Positions 40,980-50,481 of a stretch of DNA of 64,000 nucleotides are shown here, one piece after another. Source of the DNA: Streptomyces leeuwenhoekii (lineage in GTDB: Bacteria > Actinomycetota > Actinomycetes > Streptomycetales > Streptomycetaceae). Position 1 is the stretch's first letter. Every line of letters begins with the position of its first letter. Made by a program: the position numbers and the translations under genes. The stretch covers positions 5,966,001 through 6,030,000 of the forward strand of contig NZ_LN831790.1 of NCBI RefSeq assembly GCF_001013905.1, read 5' to 3'. The notes beneath the pieces were generated by a model that did no database searches, was not told where the DNA came from, and saw nothing but the letters and a program-made list of their open reading frames with translations.

Positions 40980-41876
40980 TCAGGTGTCGCACTCCCACAC
41001 CGTCCGGCACAGCGCGCACCGCACCCGCACCCGCCCCCGCACCGGCACCCTGATCCGCTGCCGGCAGGTCGGGCAGGGGAAGGACACGCGCAGCGGGCCG
41101 CGGCCGCCGGGCGTGAACGCGTACGGCACCCCCGCCCCCGGCCCGGTGCCCGGATGGTCCCGCGCATGGCGGCGGTCCCGGGCGTAGCGGCGGCGGCCCG
41201 CCCAGCCGGCCGCCGTCAGCGGCGGCTGCTCCTCGTCCCGGCGGGCCTGCGCCATGCCCTTGACGTACGCCGTGTACGCCTGCGGGCTGGTGAACCACAC
41301 CGACGGGTCCTCCTGGAAGACCAGCGCCCGCTTGGCCAGGACATAGCCGAACTCCTCCGGCGTGAGATAGCCGAGCTTCTGCGACGACGCCGCGTCCTCC
41401 CGGTAGGCGTCCAGCAGCAGCCAGCCCGCGCCCAGGTACGTCGCCGCCGTGTCCGTCAGGATCTCGTTGTCCCGCGTCCCGGCGAAGGACAGGTCCAGGC
41501 GGTGCAGGTACACATGCATCACCTCGTGCGCGAGAGCCGCGCCGATGTCCCGGCGATGCGTCCGGAAACGGTCGTTCAGCTCGATGAAGTACTCCGGTCC
41601 GGCGGCCAGTTCGACGTTGGCCGCGTGCGTCATATCCCGGAAGCCGACGATCATGCGGGCGTCCGGCAGGCGGTAGTGCCGCACCAGCTCCCGGGCCACC
41701 CGCTGCGTCCCCAGATGGAGATCGTCGGTGTCGCAGAACGCCACGTCGGCCGGGGCCACACTGGCGGAGAACGTCCGGACGGTCTCGTACGACAACCGCT
41801 TGTACAGCGCGGTGATGGCGGCCCGCACCGTCTCCAGGTGCGGGTAGCCGTGCTCGACCGGTCCGCCGTTGGCCAC
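40980..41876 (-). CDS. HExxH metallopeptidase-like protein with C-terminal zinc ribbon
   Basis: A 298-aa cytoplasmic protein of no family I can name. The central block LAHEVMHVYLH carries an HExxH zinc motif, preceded by YFIELNDRFRTHRRD. The last 40 residues hold a zinc ribbon with paired cysteines, FPCPTCRQRIRVP then VRCALCRTVWECDT. The combination suggests a zinc protease, or a protein recruited to nucleic acid or a partner by the ribbon. There is no signal peptide. GTG 41876 starts the conserved-looking region; upstream frame sequence is antisense. It stands between chitosanase and chorismate mutase without an operon partner. Confidence 0.8.
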   Translation of the reverse strand: MANGGPVEHGYPHLETVRAAITALYKRLSYETVRTFSASVAPADVAFCDTDDLHLGTQRVARELVRHYRLPDARMIVGFRDMTHAANVELAAGPEYFIELNDRFRTHRRDIGAALAHEVMHVYLHRLDLSFAGTRDNEILTDTAATYLGAGWLLLDAYREDAASSQKLGYLTPEEFGYVLAKRALVFQEDPSVWFTSPQAYTAYVKGMAQARRDEEQPPLTAAGWAGRRRYARDRRHARDHPGTGPGAGVPYAFTPGGRGPLRVSFPCPTCRQRIRVPVRGRVRVRCALCRTVWECDT

Positions 41877-42050
41877 GCCCGACCCCCAAGACGCCTGAAC
41901 CCGACTCCACTGTACGAGCCGGGCGCGCCCGCGGCCCGCCCACCGGCCGAGAACCGGCCGCCACCGCCCCGGCCGGACGTACTGCCGCGGCGGTACGCCC
42001 ACGGGGGCGTCAAGGAATGAGACGCCCCGCCGCGGTCCGCGCGCCGCCCG

Positions 42051-42067
42051 TAGGCTGGGCCCCCATG
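42051..42067 (+). promoter_or_regulatory. Leaderless-type promoter for chorismate mutase
   Basis: TAGGCT (42051-42056) lies 8 bases before ATG 42065, with no Shine-Dalgarno sequence. Same arrangement as at 784, 19312 and 52624. Confidence 0.5.
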
Positions 42068-42415
42068 ACCACCAGCAACACCGGTACCGGTGACGTCGAC
42101 GCCGCCGTCCGCGAGGAGCTGGCGCGGCTGCGCGACAGCATCGACAACATCGACGCGGCCGTCGTCCACATGCTCGCCGAGCGCTTCAAATGCACCCAGC
42201 AGGTCGGCCACCTCAAGGCCCGCCACCAGTTGCCGCCCGCCGACCCCACCCGCGAGGCCCGGCAGATCGAACGCCTGCGCGCGCTCGCCGAGAGCGCGAA
42301 GCTGGACCCGGCGTTCGCGGAGAAGTTCCTGAACTTCATCATCGCCGAGGTGATCCGCCACCACGAGCGCATCGCCGAGGACTCCGGCAACGGACGCGCC
42401 CCCGAGGCCGGCTGA
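42065..42415 (+). CDS. Chorismate mutase, AroQ type
   Basis: A 116-aa all-helical mutase converting chorismate to prephenate for phenylalanine and tyrosine. LARLRDSIDNIDAAVVHMLAERFKCTQQVGHLKARH begins the long first helix with the usual active-site Arg and Lys, and the RQIERLRALAESAKLDP and FLNFIIAEVIRHHERI helices follow. There is no fused prephenate dehydratase or DAHP synthase domain. ATG 42065 is set by the leaderless promoter. Confidence 0.92.
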   Translation: MTTSNTGTGDVDAAVREELARLRDSIDNIDAAVVHMLAERFKCTQQVGHLKARHQLPPADPTREARQIERLRALAESAKLDPAFAEKFLNFIIAEVIRHHERIAEDSGNGRAPEAG

Positions 42416-42685
42416 CCCGGACGGCCCGGGCACCGCTCGGTACGGCCCCCGCGCCGGGCGGGGCAGCGGCCCGGCCCACGGCCTGCGCCCGCCCCGCCTC
42501 CCCCGCGCCCCCCGGAGTCCGTCGCCCGCGCCCGCCCCACGCCCCTGCCGCCCCGCCCGCACGCGGAGGTACGGCCCAGGGGGCGTACGCCCGGGGAACG
42601 CGGCGGCCCGCGGCGAGACCGGCCCCCGCCCGTGTTACCCGTCCGCCCCTGTGCCCACCCAGCCGGATCAGGCAGCATGTGCAGC

Positions 42686-45178
42686 ATGTCCGTACTGACG
42701 CGCGACGAAGCGCAGACCCGTGCCCAGCTCCTCGACGTCCACCACTACACGATCGAACTCGACCTGACCGGTGGCGACGAGACCTTCGACTCCCGCTCCG
42801 CCATCCGGTTCACCGTCCGCGACGGTCAGGACGCCACGGACACCTTCGTCGAGGTCAAGCCCGCCGAGCTGCGCTCCGTCACCCTGGACGGACAGCCCCT
42901 GGACCCGCAGACCCTGGACGGGAACCGGCTGCCGCTGAAGAACCTCGCCCCCGGCCCCCACGAACTGCGCGTCGACGCCGCCATGCGCTACTCCCGCACC
43001 GGCGAGGGCATGCACCGCTTCACCGACCCCGCCGACGGCGAGACCTACGTCTACACCCAGATGTTCATGGACGACGTCCAGCGCGTCTTCGCCGCCTTCG
43101 ACCAGCCCGACCTCAAGGCCGTCTTCGACCTGACCGTCAAGGCCCCCGCGGGCTGGAGCGTCCTCGCCAACGGCGTCACCGAGCACACCGGCGACGGCGT
43201 CTGGCGGGCCGCCGCCACCCCGCCGGTCTCGACCTACCTCGTCGCCGTCGCCGCCGGCCCCTGGCACTCCGTGCGCACCGAGCACCGCGGCCTGCCCTTC
43301 GGCCTCCACTGCCGCCGCTCCCTCGCCCGCCACCTCGACGCCGACGCAGAGGAACTCCTCGACGTCACCCGCGCCTGCTTCGACCGCTACCACGAGAAGT
43401 TCGACGAGCCCTACCCCTTCGACTCCTACGACCAGGCGTTCGTCCCCGAGTTCAACGCCGGCGCGATGGAGAACCCCGGCCTCGTCACCTTCCGCGACGA
43501 GTTCGTCTACCGCTCCGCCGTCACCGACGCCGAACGGCAGACCCGCGCCATGGTCATCGCCCACGAGATGGCCCACATGTGGTTCGGCGACCTCGTCACC
43601 CTGAAGTGGTGGGACGACATCTGGCTGAACGAGTCCTTCGCCGAGTACATGGGCTACCAGATCACCGCCGAGGCCACCCGCTTCACCGGGCCCTGGACCG
43701 AGTTCGGCGTCGCCCGCAAGGCCTGGGGATACGACGCCGACCAGCGCCCCTCCACCCACCCGGTCGCCCCCGAGAACGTCGAGGACACCGCCTCCGCCCT
43801 CCTCAACTTCGACGGCATCTCCTACGCCAAGGGCGCCTCCGCCCTGCGCCAGCTCGTCACCTGGCTCGGCGAGAAGGACTTCCTGGCCGGCATCAACACC
43901 CACTTCGCCCGCCACCGGTTCGGCAACGCCTCCCTCGCCGACTTCATCGACTCCCTCGCCGGCGCCACCGACCGCGACGTCCACGCCTGGGCCGACGCCT
44001 GGCTGCGCACCACCGGCGTCGACACCCTCGCCCCCACCGTCACCCCGGGCAGGGACGGCACCTGCACCCTCACCGTCGCCCACACCGGCAGCCGCCCCCA
44101 CCGCATCGCCGTGGGCCTCTACGACCGCGACCTCGGCGACGAGGGTGGCCTCATCCTGCGCGAACGCCTCGACCTGGACATCCCGCAGACCGAACCCCGC
44201 TCCATCGGCAAGCGTCCCGCCCTGCTCCTGCTCAACGACGGCGACCTCACCTACACCAAGGTCCGCTTCGACCCCGAGTCCTTCGCCACCGTCCGCGCCC
44301 ACCTCTCCGGCCTGCCCGACCCCCTCACCCGCGCCGTCGTCTGGAACGCCCTGCGCGACGCCGTCCGCGACGGCGAACTGGCGCCCGCCGCCTACCTGGA
44401 CGCCGCCCGCACCCACCTCCCGCACGAGACCGACCTCGCCCTCGTCGAAGGCGTCCTCGCCTTCGCCACCACCCAGATCGCCGACCGCTACCTCACCCCC
44501 GAACAGCGGCCCGCGGCCCTGGCCACCCTCACCGCCCTGTGCCGCGACCTCATCCGCCGCACCGAGGACGGCGACCACCCCGGGCTGCGCCTGATCGCCG
44601 TACGCCACTTCATCGACGTCGCCGCCCAGCCCGACACCATCACCGCCTGGTTCTCCGAAGGCACCGTCCCCGGCGGCCCCGAACTCGACCCCGAGCTGCG
44701 CTGGCGCGTCCTCGGCCGCCTCGCAGTCCTCGGCGCCATCGACGACGCCGTCATCGAGGCCGAACTCGTGCAGGACCCGAGCGCCGCCGGCCAGGAAGGC
44801 GCCGCCCGCTGCCGCGCCGCCCTGCCCGACCCCGAGGCCAAGCGCCGCGCCTGGGAGGAGATGTTCACCGGTGACGGCCTGTCCAACTACCTGTTCACCG
44901 CGACCGCCCAGGGCTTCTGGCAGCCCGAGCAGGCCGACCTGGTCCGCGCCTATGTGCCGCGCTACTACACCGACGCGGTCGCCGTCGCCGCCCGCCGCGG
45001 CCCCGCCATCGCCGACGCCGCCGGCCGCTGGGCCTTCCCCGTCCACGCCGTCGACGCCGACACCCTGAGGCTCGGCGAGGAGTGCCTGCGCGACGCCGAC
45101 CCCGTCCCGGCCCTGCGCCGCAAGCTCGCCGACCAGCTCGACGACCTCGCCCGGGCCCTGCGCGTCCGCCGGGCGTAG
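42686..45178 (+). CDS. pepN: Aminopeptidase N (M1 family)
   Basis: Zinc aminopeptidase of 830 aa, the size of the actinobacterial PepN. The substrate-anchoring GAMEN motif is at residues 259-263, the zinc ligands in HEMAH at 293-297, and the third ligand Glu follows in NESFAEYMGY. The N-terminal beta domain begins YTIELDLTGG and a large helical C-terminal domain ends the protein. ATG 42686 is preferred over ATG 42677, which would add only MCS; neither has a clear ribosome site. The 270 bases before it hold no gene I can support. Confidence 0.95.
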   Translation: MSVLTRDEAQTRAQLLDVHHYTIELDLTGGDETFDSRSAIRFTVRDGQDATDTFVEVKPAELRSVTLDGQPLDPQTLDGNRLPLKNLAPGPHELRVDAAMRYSRTGEGMHRFTDPADGETYVYTQMFMDDVQRVFAAFDQPDLKAVFDLTVKAPAGWSVLANGVTEHTGDGVWRAAATPPVSTYLVAVAAGPWHSVRTEHRGLPFGLHCRRSLARHLDADAEELLDVTRACFDRYHEKFDEPYPFDSYDQAFVPEFNAGAMENPGLVTFRDEFVYRSAVTDAERQTRAMVIAHEMAHMWFGDLVTLKWWDDIWLNESFAEYMGYQITAEATRFTGPWTEFGVARKAWGYDADQRPSTHPVAPENVEDTASALLNFDGISYAKGASALRQLVTWLGEKDFLAGINTHFARHRFGNASLADFIDSLAGATDRDVHAWADAWLRTTGVDTLAPTVTPGRDGTCTLTVAHTGSRPHRIAVGLYDRDLGDEGGLILRERLDLDIPQTEPRSIGKRPALLLLNDGDLTYTKVRFDPESFATVRAHLSGLPDPLTRAVVWNALRDAVRDGELAPAAYLDAARTHLPHETDLALVEGVLAFATTQIADRYLTPEQRPAALATLTALCRDLIRRTEDGDHPGLRLIAVRHFIDVAAQPDTITAWFSEGTVPGGPELDPELRWRVLGRLAVLGAIDDAVIEAELVQDPSAAGQEGAARCRAALPDPEAKRRAWEEMFTGDGLSNYLFTATAQGFWQPEQADLVRAYVPRYYTDAVAVAARRGPAIADAAGRWAFPVHAVDADTLRLGEECLRDADPVPALRRKLADQLDDLARALRVRRA

Positions 45179-45297
45179 CTCCTGCCCTCCTGACCGGCCC
45201 GGCCCGCCGTCGCGCCGCCGTCTCCGGGGCGGGGACGGGCGCCGGCCTCACGAGAGGTCCGGCACCCGCCTGCCCCGCCCTGCCGCCCCGCCGCCCG

Positions 45298-46536
45298 TCA
45301 CCGGGCCGCGGGCACGGTGATGGCCAGCACGGCCGTGTCGTCGTCCACGCCGCCGCCGAGGCTGGTGAGCAGGCCGCTCAGGGCCTCGACGACGGCGGAC
45401 GCGGTGGTGGGGGCCAGGGCGCGCGCGAAGTCCAGCAGCGCCTCGTCGCCGTAGCGTCCGCCGGACCGGTCGGTGCGCGCCTCGGTGAGGCCGTCGGTGT
45501 ACAGGAGCAGGGTGTCGCCCGGTCCGAGACGCAGCGTGGTGGTGGCGATGTGGGCGTCGGGCAGGACGCCGATGAGCTGCCCGCCCGGCGTGGGCAGGTA
45601 CCGCGCCCCGCCGTCGGCGCGCATCAGCACGGCGGGCGGGTGCCCGCCGCTGGCCAGGGTGATGTGGAAGCCGCCGGCGGCGGAGTCCGGGGTGAGCACG
45701 CCGAAGACGACCGTGCAGAACCGCGGGTCGGTGCCGTTCTGGTTCTGGTTCAGGACGGTGTTGAGGTTGCCGAGGACGGCGGCCGGATCCGGGTCGTAGA
45801 CGGCGGCCGCCCGCAGGGTGTAGCGGGTGAGCGAGGTGACGGCCGCGGCGGCGGCGCCCTTGCCGCACACGTCGCCGAGGAACAGCCCCCAGGCGTCGGC
45901 GGTCAGGGGGAACAGGTCGTAGAAGTCACCGCCGACCTCGTCGACGGAGGCGATGTGGTAGTGCGCGGCCACCTCCAGGCCGGGTACGTCCTCCAGCGCG
46001 GGGGGCAGCAGGGTCCGCTGCAGCGTGGCCGCCAGGCGCTGGAGGCGCTCGCGCTCGCGGTCGGCCTCCTGCCGGGCGCGCAGCAGTTCGGCCTCGTAGG
46101 CGCGGCGGTCGCGGGCGTCGAAGACGGTGGTACGGATCAGCAGCGGCTCGCCGTCGTCGCCGGTCTTGACGACGGAGGTCACCAGCACCGGCAGACGGCT
46201 GCCGTCGGCCGCCTTCAGCTCCAGGGCGATGCCGCTCAGCTCGCCCTGCATGCGCAGCAGGGGAGCGAAGTGCGTCTCGTGGTAGAGCTGGCCGCCGACG
46301 GTGAGGAGATCGGCGAACCGCCTGCGGCCGACGAGGTCCTCGCGCCGGTAGCCGAGCCAGTCCAGCAGTGTGCGGTTGACCTTGGCGATCTGCCCGTCCA
46401 TCAGGGTGGAGAGATAGCCGCAGGGCGCGTTCTCGTACAGGTCCTCGGCGCTGTCCTCCAGCAGGGCGGAGAAGAGCGCCGGCTCGTCCGCGGCATCCGG
46501 CCGGCCGTCGTGGCCGTCACCGCCCCGGTCGCTCAC
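45298..46536 (-). CDS. PAS-PP2C (SpoIIE-type) phosphatase, RsbP-like
   Basis: A 412-aa signalling phosphatase: PAS domain (residues 30-145, with CGYLSTLMDGQIAKVNRTLLDWLGY), a coiled coil (about 155-185), and a SpoIIE/PP2C domain with metal Asp residues in VGGDFYDLF, GDVCGKG and GVDDDTAVLAI. B. subtilis RsbP has the same order and size; it dephosphorylates an anti-anti-sigma factor under energy stress. GTG 46536 overlaps the stop of the RsbQ-like gene (GTGA). No anti-sigma or anti-anti-sigma gene lies nearby. Confidence 0.92.
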   Translation of the reverse strand: MSDRGGDGHDGRPDAADEPALFSALLEDSAEDLYENAPCGYLSTLMDGQIAKVNRTLLDWLGYRREDLVGRRRFADLLTVGGQLYHETHFAPLLRMQGELSGIALELKAADGSRLPVLVTSVVKTGDDGEPLLIRTTVFDARDRRAYEAELLRARQEADRERERLQRLAATLQRTLLPPALEDVPGLEVAAHYHIASVDEVGGDFYDLFPLTADAWGLFLGDVCGKGAAAAAVTSLTRYTLRAAAVYDPDPAAVLGNLNTVLNQNQNGTDPRFCTVVFGVLTPDSAAGGFHITLASGGHPPAVLMRADGGARYLPTPGGQLIGVLPDAHIATTTLRLGPGDTLLLYTDGLTEARTDRSGGRYGDEALLDFARALAPTTASAVVEALSGLLTSLGGGVDDDTAVLAITVPAAR

Positions 46537-47345
46537 CGGCTCACCTCGGCCGCGAAGGACGCGATGGCCGCGGCGGTCGCCTCCGGAGCGCTGAGCTGGG
46601 GGCAGTGCCCCGTCGCGGTCAGGGTGACCAGCTCGCTGCCCGCGATCTCCGCGTGCACGAAGGCGCCCACCTCCCGCGGGGCGATGGCGTCGCTGGAACA
46701 CTGCGCGACCAGGGTCGGCAGGCGCACCTTGGCCAGGTCGGCGCGGTTGTCCGACAGGAACGTGGCCCGGGCGAAGACCCGGGCGATCTGCGGGTCGGTC
46801 CGGCAGAAGCTGTTGGTCAGCTCCTCGCCGAGCTCGGGCCGCTCCGGGTTGCCCATGATGACCGGGGCCATCGTGGCCGACCAGCCCAGATAGTTCGCCT
46901 CCAGCGACCCCAGCAGCTCCTCGATGTCCTCGGCGCTGAACCCGCCCCGGTAGCCGGTCGCCGGGTCGTCGATGTAGCAGGGCGAGGGGGTGAGCAGGAC
47001 GAGCCCCGAGAAGCGTTCCGGCTCCGCGGCGGCGGCCAGCACACCGATCATGGCGCTCACCGAATGCCCCACGAAGACCACCGGCCCCAGGGCCAGCTCC
47101 GCGCATATCTCCAGCACGTCCTCCGCGTAGCCGTCCAGCGAGGCGTACCGCTCCTCGCTCCACGACGACAGGTCCGACCGGCCGGCCCCCACGTGATCGA
47201 AGAGGACCACCCGGAAATCCCGCTCCAGCACCGGCAGCACCAGGCGCCACATGTTCTGGTCGCACCCGAATCCGTGCGCCAGCATCACCGCCGGAGCACC
47301 GTCCGGGCCGGACACCGTCACACGGTTCCTGCGTCGCACATCCAT
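46533..47345 (-). CDS. Alpha/beta hydrolase, RsbQ-like
   Basis: A 270-aa alpha/beta hydrolase closely resembling B. subtilis RsbQ, the positive partner of RsbP and relative of the plant KAI2/D14 receptors. The triad is Ser95 in VGHSVSAMIG, Asp219 in CSSDAIAP and His247 in TGHCPQLS, almost the same numbering as RsbQ. Other shared blocks are GFGCDQNMWR, LLTPSPCYIDDP and FCRTDPQIARVFA. It is co-translated with the PAS-phosphatase, which argues for a functional RsbQ-RsbP module sensing a small hydrophobic molecule or energy state. Confidence 0.9.
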   Translation of the reverse strand: MDVRRRNRVTVSGPDGAPAVMLAHGFGCDQNMWRLVLPVLERDFRVVLFDHVGAGRSDLSSWSEERYASLDGYAEDVLEICAELALGPVVFVGHSVSAMIGVLAAAAEPERFSGLVLLTPSPCYIDDPATGYRGGFSAEDIEELLGSLEANYLGWSATMAPVIMGNPERPELGEELTNSFCRTDPQIARVFARATFLSDNRADLAKVRLPTLVAQCSSDAIAPREVGAFVHAEIAGSELVTLTATGHCPQLSAPEATAAAIASFAAEVSR

Positions 47346-47584
47346 ACGGACAATGTTCGCATCCCGCCCGTCACGCCGCCGTGGGCGAGCGCCCCGCCCC
47401 CGGCGGCGGCCGTCCGCGCCACCGGGTTCCCCGCGATTCCCCAATACACCGCCGCACACGGCAGTGCACCGCAGTGCACCCTTTCGGGTTGTGATCGCTG
47501 ACCTGTCCGGGGGCACCGGCCCCCTCGCGTACAAGCTGGGAACATTCCCGCCGGACGTCCCCGCCGCGCGCTTGGAGGACACCC

Positions 47585-48943
47585 ATGAGCACGCCGCACC
47601 TGGCCTCGGGCCCCGACGGCCCCGACGCCCTGCGCCCCCTTCTCGACACCGTCCTCGACGCCCTCCGCGCCGGCAGCCGCGCCCGGGGCGGCCCGCTGCC
47701 CGCGGGCGGGCCCGACGCGGTCGCCCGGCAGGTCCGGGACGCGGCCGGCGACCTGCTGCCCGAGACCGGCGACCCCGACGCCCTGCGCACCCTCGTCACC
47801 GTGCTCGCCGCGGGCGCCGCCGACCCCGCCCACCCCCGGTGCACCGCCCATCTGCACGGCCCGCCCCTCGCCGTCGCCGCCGCCGCCGATCTGGCCGCCA
47901 CCGTCCTCAACCCCTCCCTCGACTCCTGGGACCAGGCCCCCGCCGCCGCCGAGCTGGAAACCCTCGTGACCGGCGCCCTCGCCCGGGAAGCCGGGGCCGC
48001 CGACGCCCTCGTCACCACCGGCGGCACCGAGTCCAACCTCCTCGCCCTCCTCCTCGCCCGCGAAGCCCGCGGCGGCAGCCTCCGGGTGATCCACGGAGCC
48101 AACGCCCACCACTCCCTGCCCCGGGCCGCCTGGCTGCTCGGCCTGCCCGAACCCGTCGTCGTCCCCGCCCCCGCCGGCACCCTCGACCCCGCCGCCCTCG
48201 ACGCGGCCCTGACCCGGGTGCCCGGCCCCCACCTGGTCACCGCCACCGCGGGCACCACCGACGCCGGGCTCATCGACCCCCTCCCCGACATCGCCGCCCG
48301 CTGCGCCGCCCACGGCGCCCGGCTCCACATCGACGCCGCCTACGGCGGGACCCTCCTGTTCAGCCGGCGGCACCGCGCCCGGCTGACCGGCCTCCACGCC
48401 GCCGACACCATCGCCCTGGACCTGCACAAACTCGGCTGGCAGCCCGCCGCGGCCGGAATCCTCACCGTCAAGAACGCGGCCGACCTCGCCCCGCTGCGCC
48501 ACCACGCCGACTACCTCAACGCCGACGACGACACCGCCGCCGGCCTCCCCGACCTCCTCGGCCGCTCCCTGCGCACCACCCGGCGCCCCGACATCCTCAA
48601 GATCGCCGTCACCCTCAGAACACTCGGCCGCAGCGGCCTCGCCGCCCTCATCGACCACGTCTGCGCCCTCGCCCGGGAATTCGCCGCCCTCGTCGACCAC
48701 CACCCCCGCTTCGAGCTGTACGCCCCGCCCACCATCAGCACCGTGCTCTTCCGCCCCGCCGGCACCCCCGACGACACCCTCGCCGCCGTCCGCCGCGCCC
48801 TCCTCACCCAGGGTCACGCCGTCCTCGGCCGCGCCCGCATCGACGGCCGCCTCTGGCTCAAGGCCACCTTCCTCAACCCCGCGATCCGCTCCGACGACCT
48901 CACCGCCCTGCTCACCCTCGTAGAAGGACACACCCCCCGATGA
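47585..48943 (+). CDS. PLP-dependent group II decarboxylase (DesA / diaminobutyrate decarboxylase-like)
   Basis: A 452-aa fold-type I decarboxylase. Visible are LNPSLDSWDQAP, TTGGTESNLLALLLAREA, TATAGTTDAGLIDPLPDIA, HIDAAYGG (Asp on PLP) and the PLP Lys282 in LDLHKLGWQP. The family decarboxylates lysine, ornithine, diaminobutyrate or aromatic amino acids. Co-translation with an amine N-hydroxylase suggests a diamine (cadaverine or putrescine type) for a hydroxamate siderophore, as with desA/desB. The ATGA overlap couples it to the next gene. No acyltransferase or NIS synthetase gene follows. Confidence 0.88.
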   Translation: MSTPHLASGPDGPDALRPLLDTVLDALRAGSRARGGPLPAGGPDAVARQVRDAAGDLLPETGDPDALRTLVTVLAAGAADPAHPRCTAHLHGPPLAVAAAADLAATVLNPSLDSWDQAPAAAELETLVTGALAREAGAADALVTTGGTESNLLALLLAREARGGSLRVIHGANAHHSLPRAAWLLGLPEPVVVPAPAGTLDPAALDAALTRVPGPHLVTATAGTTDAGLIDPLPDIAARCAAHGARLHIDAAYGGTLLFSRRHRARLTGLHAADTIALDLHKLGWQPAAAGILTVKNAADLAPLRHHADYLNADDDTAAGLPDLLGRSLRTTRRPDILKIAVTLRTLGRSGLAALIDHVCALAREFAALVDHHPRFELYAPPTISTVLFRPAGTPDDTLAAVRRALLTQGHAVLGRARIDGRLWLKATFLNPAIRSDDLTALLTLVEGHTPR

Positions 48944-50378
48944 CCCCCACCCCCCGCACCCCCCGCACCACGAGCCCGCCGCCCCCCGCGACCTCGTCGG
49001 CATCGGCATCGGCCCCTTCAACCTCTCCCTCGCCGCCCTCGCCCACCCCCTCGCCGAGCTCGACACCGCCTTCTACGACCGGAGCCCCACCTTCCAGTGG
49101 CACCCCGGCCTCCTCATCGAGGACAGCACCATCCAGGTCCCCTTCCTCGCCGACCTCGTCACCCTCGCCGACCCCGCCAGCCCCTGGACCTTCCTCAACT
49201 ACCTCAAGACCCGCGAACGCCTCTTCCCCTTCTACTTCGCCGAGCGCTTCCACATCCGCCGCACCGAATACGACGCCTACTGCCGCTGGGTCGCCGGCAA
49301 CCTCCCCGCGCTCCACTTCGGCCACCGCGTCGACGCCGTCCGCTGGAACCCCGAACACGCCGTCTTCGAGGTCGACCACACCCGGCTCGGCGGCGACGGA
49401 CAAGAGGAGACCCACGGCCGCACCCGCGCCAGGAACGTCGTCCTCGGCATCGGCACCGAACCCCACGTCCCCGACCCGCTCAAACCCCTCGCCGACGCCC
49501 CCGGCGTGCCCGTCGTGCACGCCGCCGACTATCTCCACCACCGCGACACCCTGCTCGCCGCCGGCCACATCACCGTCATCGGCACCGGCCAGTCGGGCGC
49601 CGAGATCTTCCTCGACCTGCTCCGACACCGCCCCGCCGGCCGCGAGAGCATCCACTGGCTCGGCCGTACCGGGGCCTTCGCCCCCATGGAGTACTCAAAA
49701 CTCGGCCTCGAACACTTCACCCCCGACTACACCCGCTACTTCCACGGCCTCGCCGAACCCGTCCGCGACCAGCTCGTACCCGCCCAGTGGCAGCTCCACA
49801 AGGGCATCGACACCGACACCCTCGCCGCCATCCACGACGAGCTGTACCGGCGCACCCTCCACGGCGGCTGGCCCGACGCCGTCCTCACCCCCGGCGTCCG
49901 CGTGCGCACCGCCGGCCGCGTCGCCGCCACCCGGATCGAACTCCACCTCGAACACACCCAGCAGCACACCCGCACCCGCCTCACCACCGACGCCGTCGTG
50001 CTCGCCACCGGCTACCGGCAACGCCCCCTCGACCAGCTCCTCGCCGGCCTCGACCCCTACCTGTGCCGCGACAGCAGCGAACGCCCCCGCGTCGACGCGC
50101 GCTTCCGGCTCGCCCTCGACCCCCGCATCACCGCGTCCGGCTGCCACGTCTACGTCCAGAACGCCGAGATCCACACCCACGGGGTCGGCACCCCCGATCT
50201 GGGGCTCGCCGCCTGGCGCAGCGCCACCATCCTCAACGCCCTCACCGGCACGGAGCCCTACCCCCTGCCCACCCGCACCGCCTTCACCACCTTCGGCCTC
50301 AAACCGCACCCCCGCCCGCACACCCAGCCCGCCCGGCACGCGGCACCCACCCTCGTCCCGCTCGTCGACCAGCGGTAG
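48940..50378 (+). pseudogene. Lysine/ornithine N-monooxygenase (IucD/SidA/DesB family), apparent frameshift near the start
   Basis: FAD/NADPH amine N-hydroxylase. ATG 48940 overlaps the decarboxylase stop, but the conserved protein (DLVGIGIGPFNLSLAALAHP, FQWHPGLLIEDSTIQVPFL, the NADPH motif GTGQSGAEIF, the ATGYRQRPL motif) is in another frame, which has a stop at 48921-48923 and no ATG/GTG/TTG before residue DLVGIG. Adding one C to the C6 run at 48982-48987 gives ...SPPPPRDLVGIG and a 479-aa protein of normal length. Either the base call is wrong or the gene is a recent one-base deletion. From 48990 on the frame is intact to TAG. Confidence 0.85.
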
Positions 50379-50481
50379 CACCGGCCGGCGGCCGAAAAGG
50401 GCGGCGGCCCGGTGGGAGCCGAACCCGCCCCCACCCGACCGCCGCCCGTGCGTTCGCCGACCATTACCCCTCGCGGGGGTG

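Noticed and set aside
49506..50378. A separate 290-aa N-monooxygenase starting at ATG 49506
   Set aside because: The frame upstream continues with intact FAD-binding and substrate-binding motifs back to about 48990, so a start at 49506 would lack the FAD domain.
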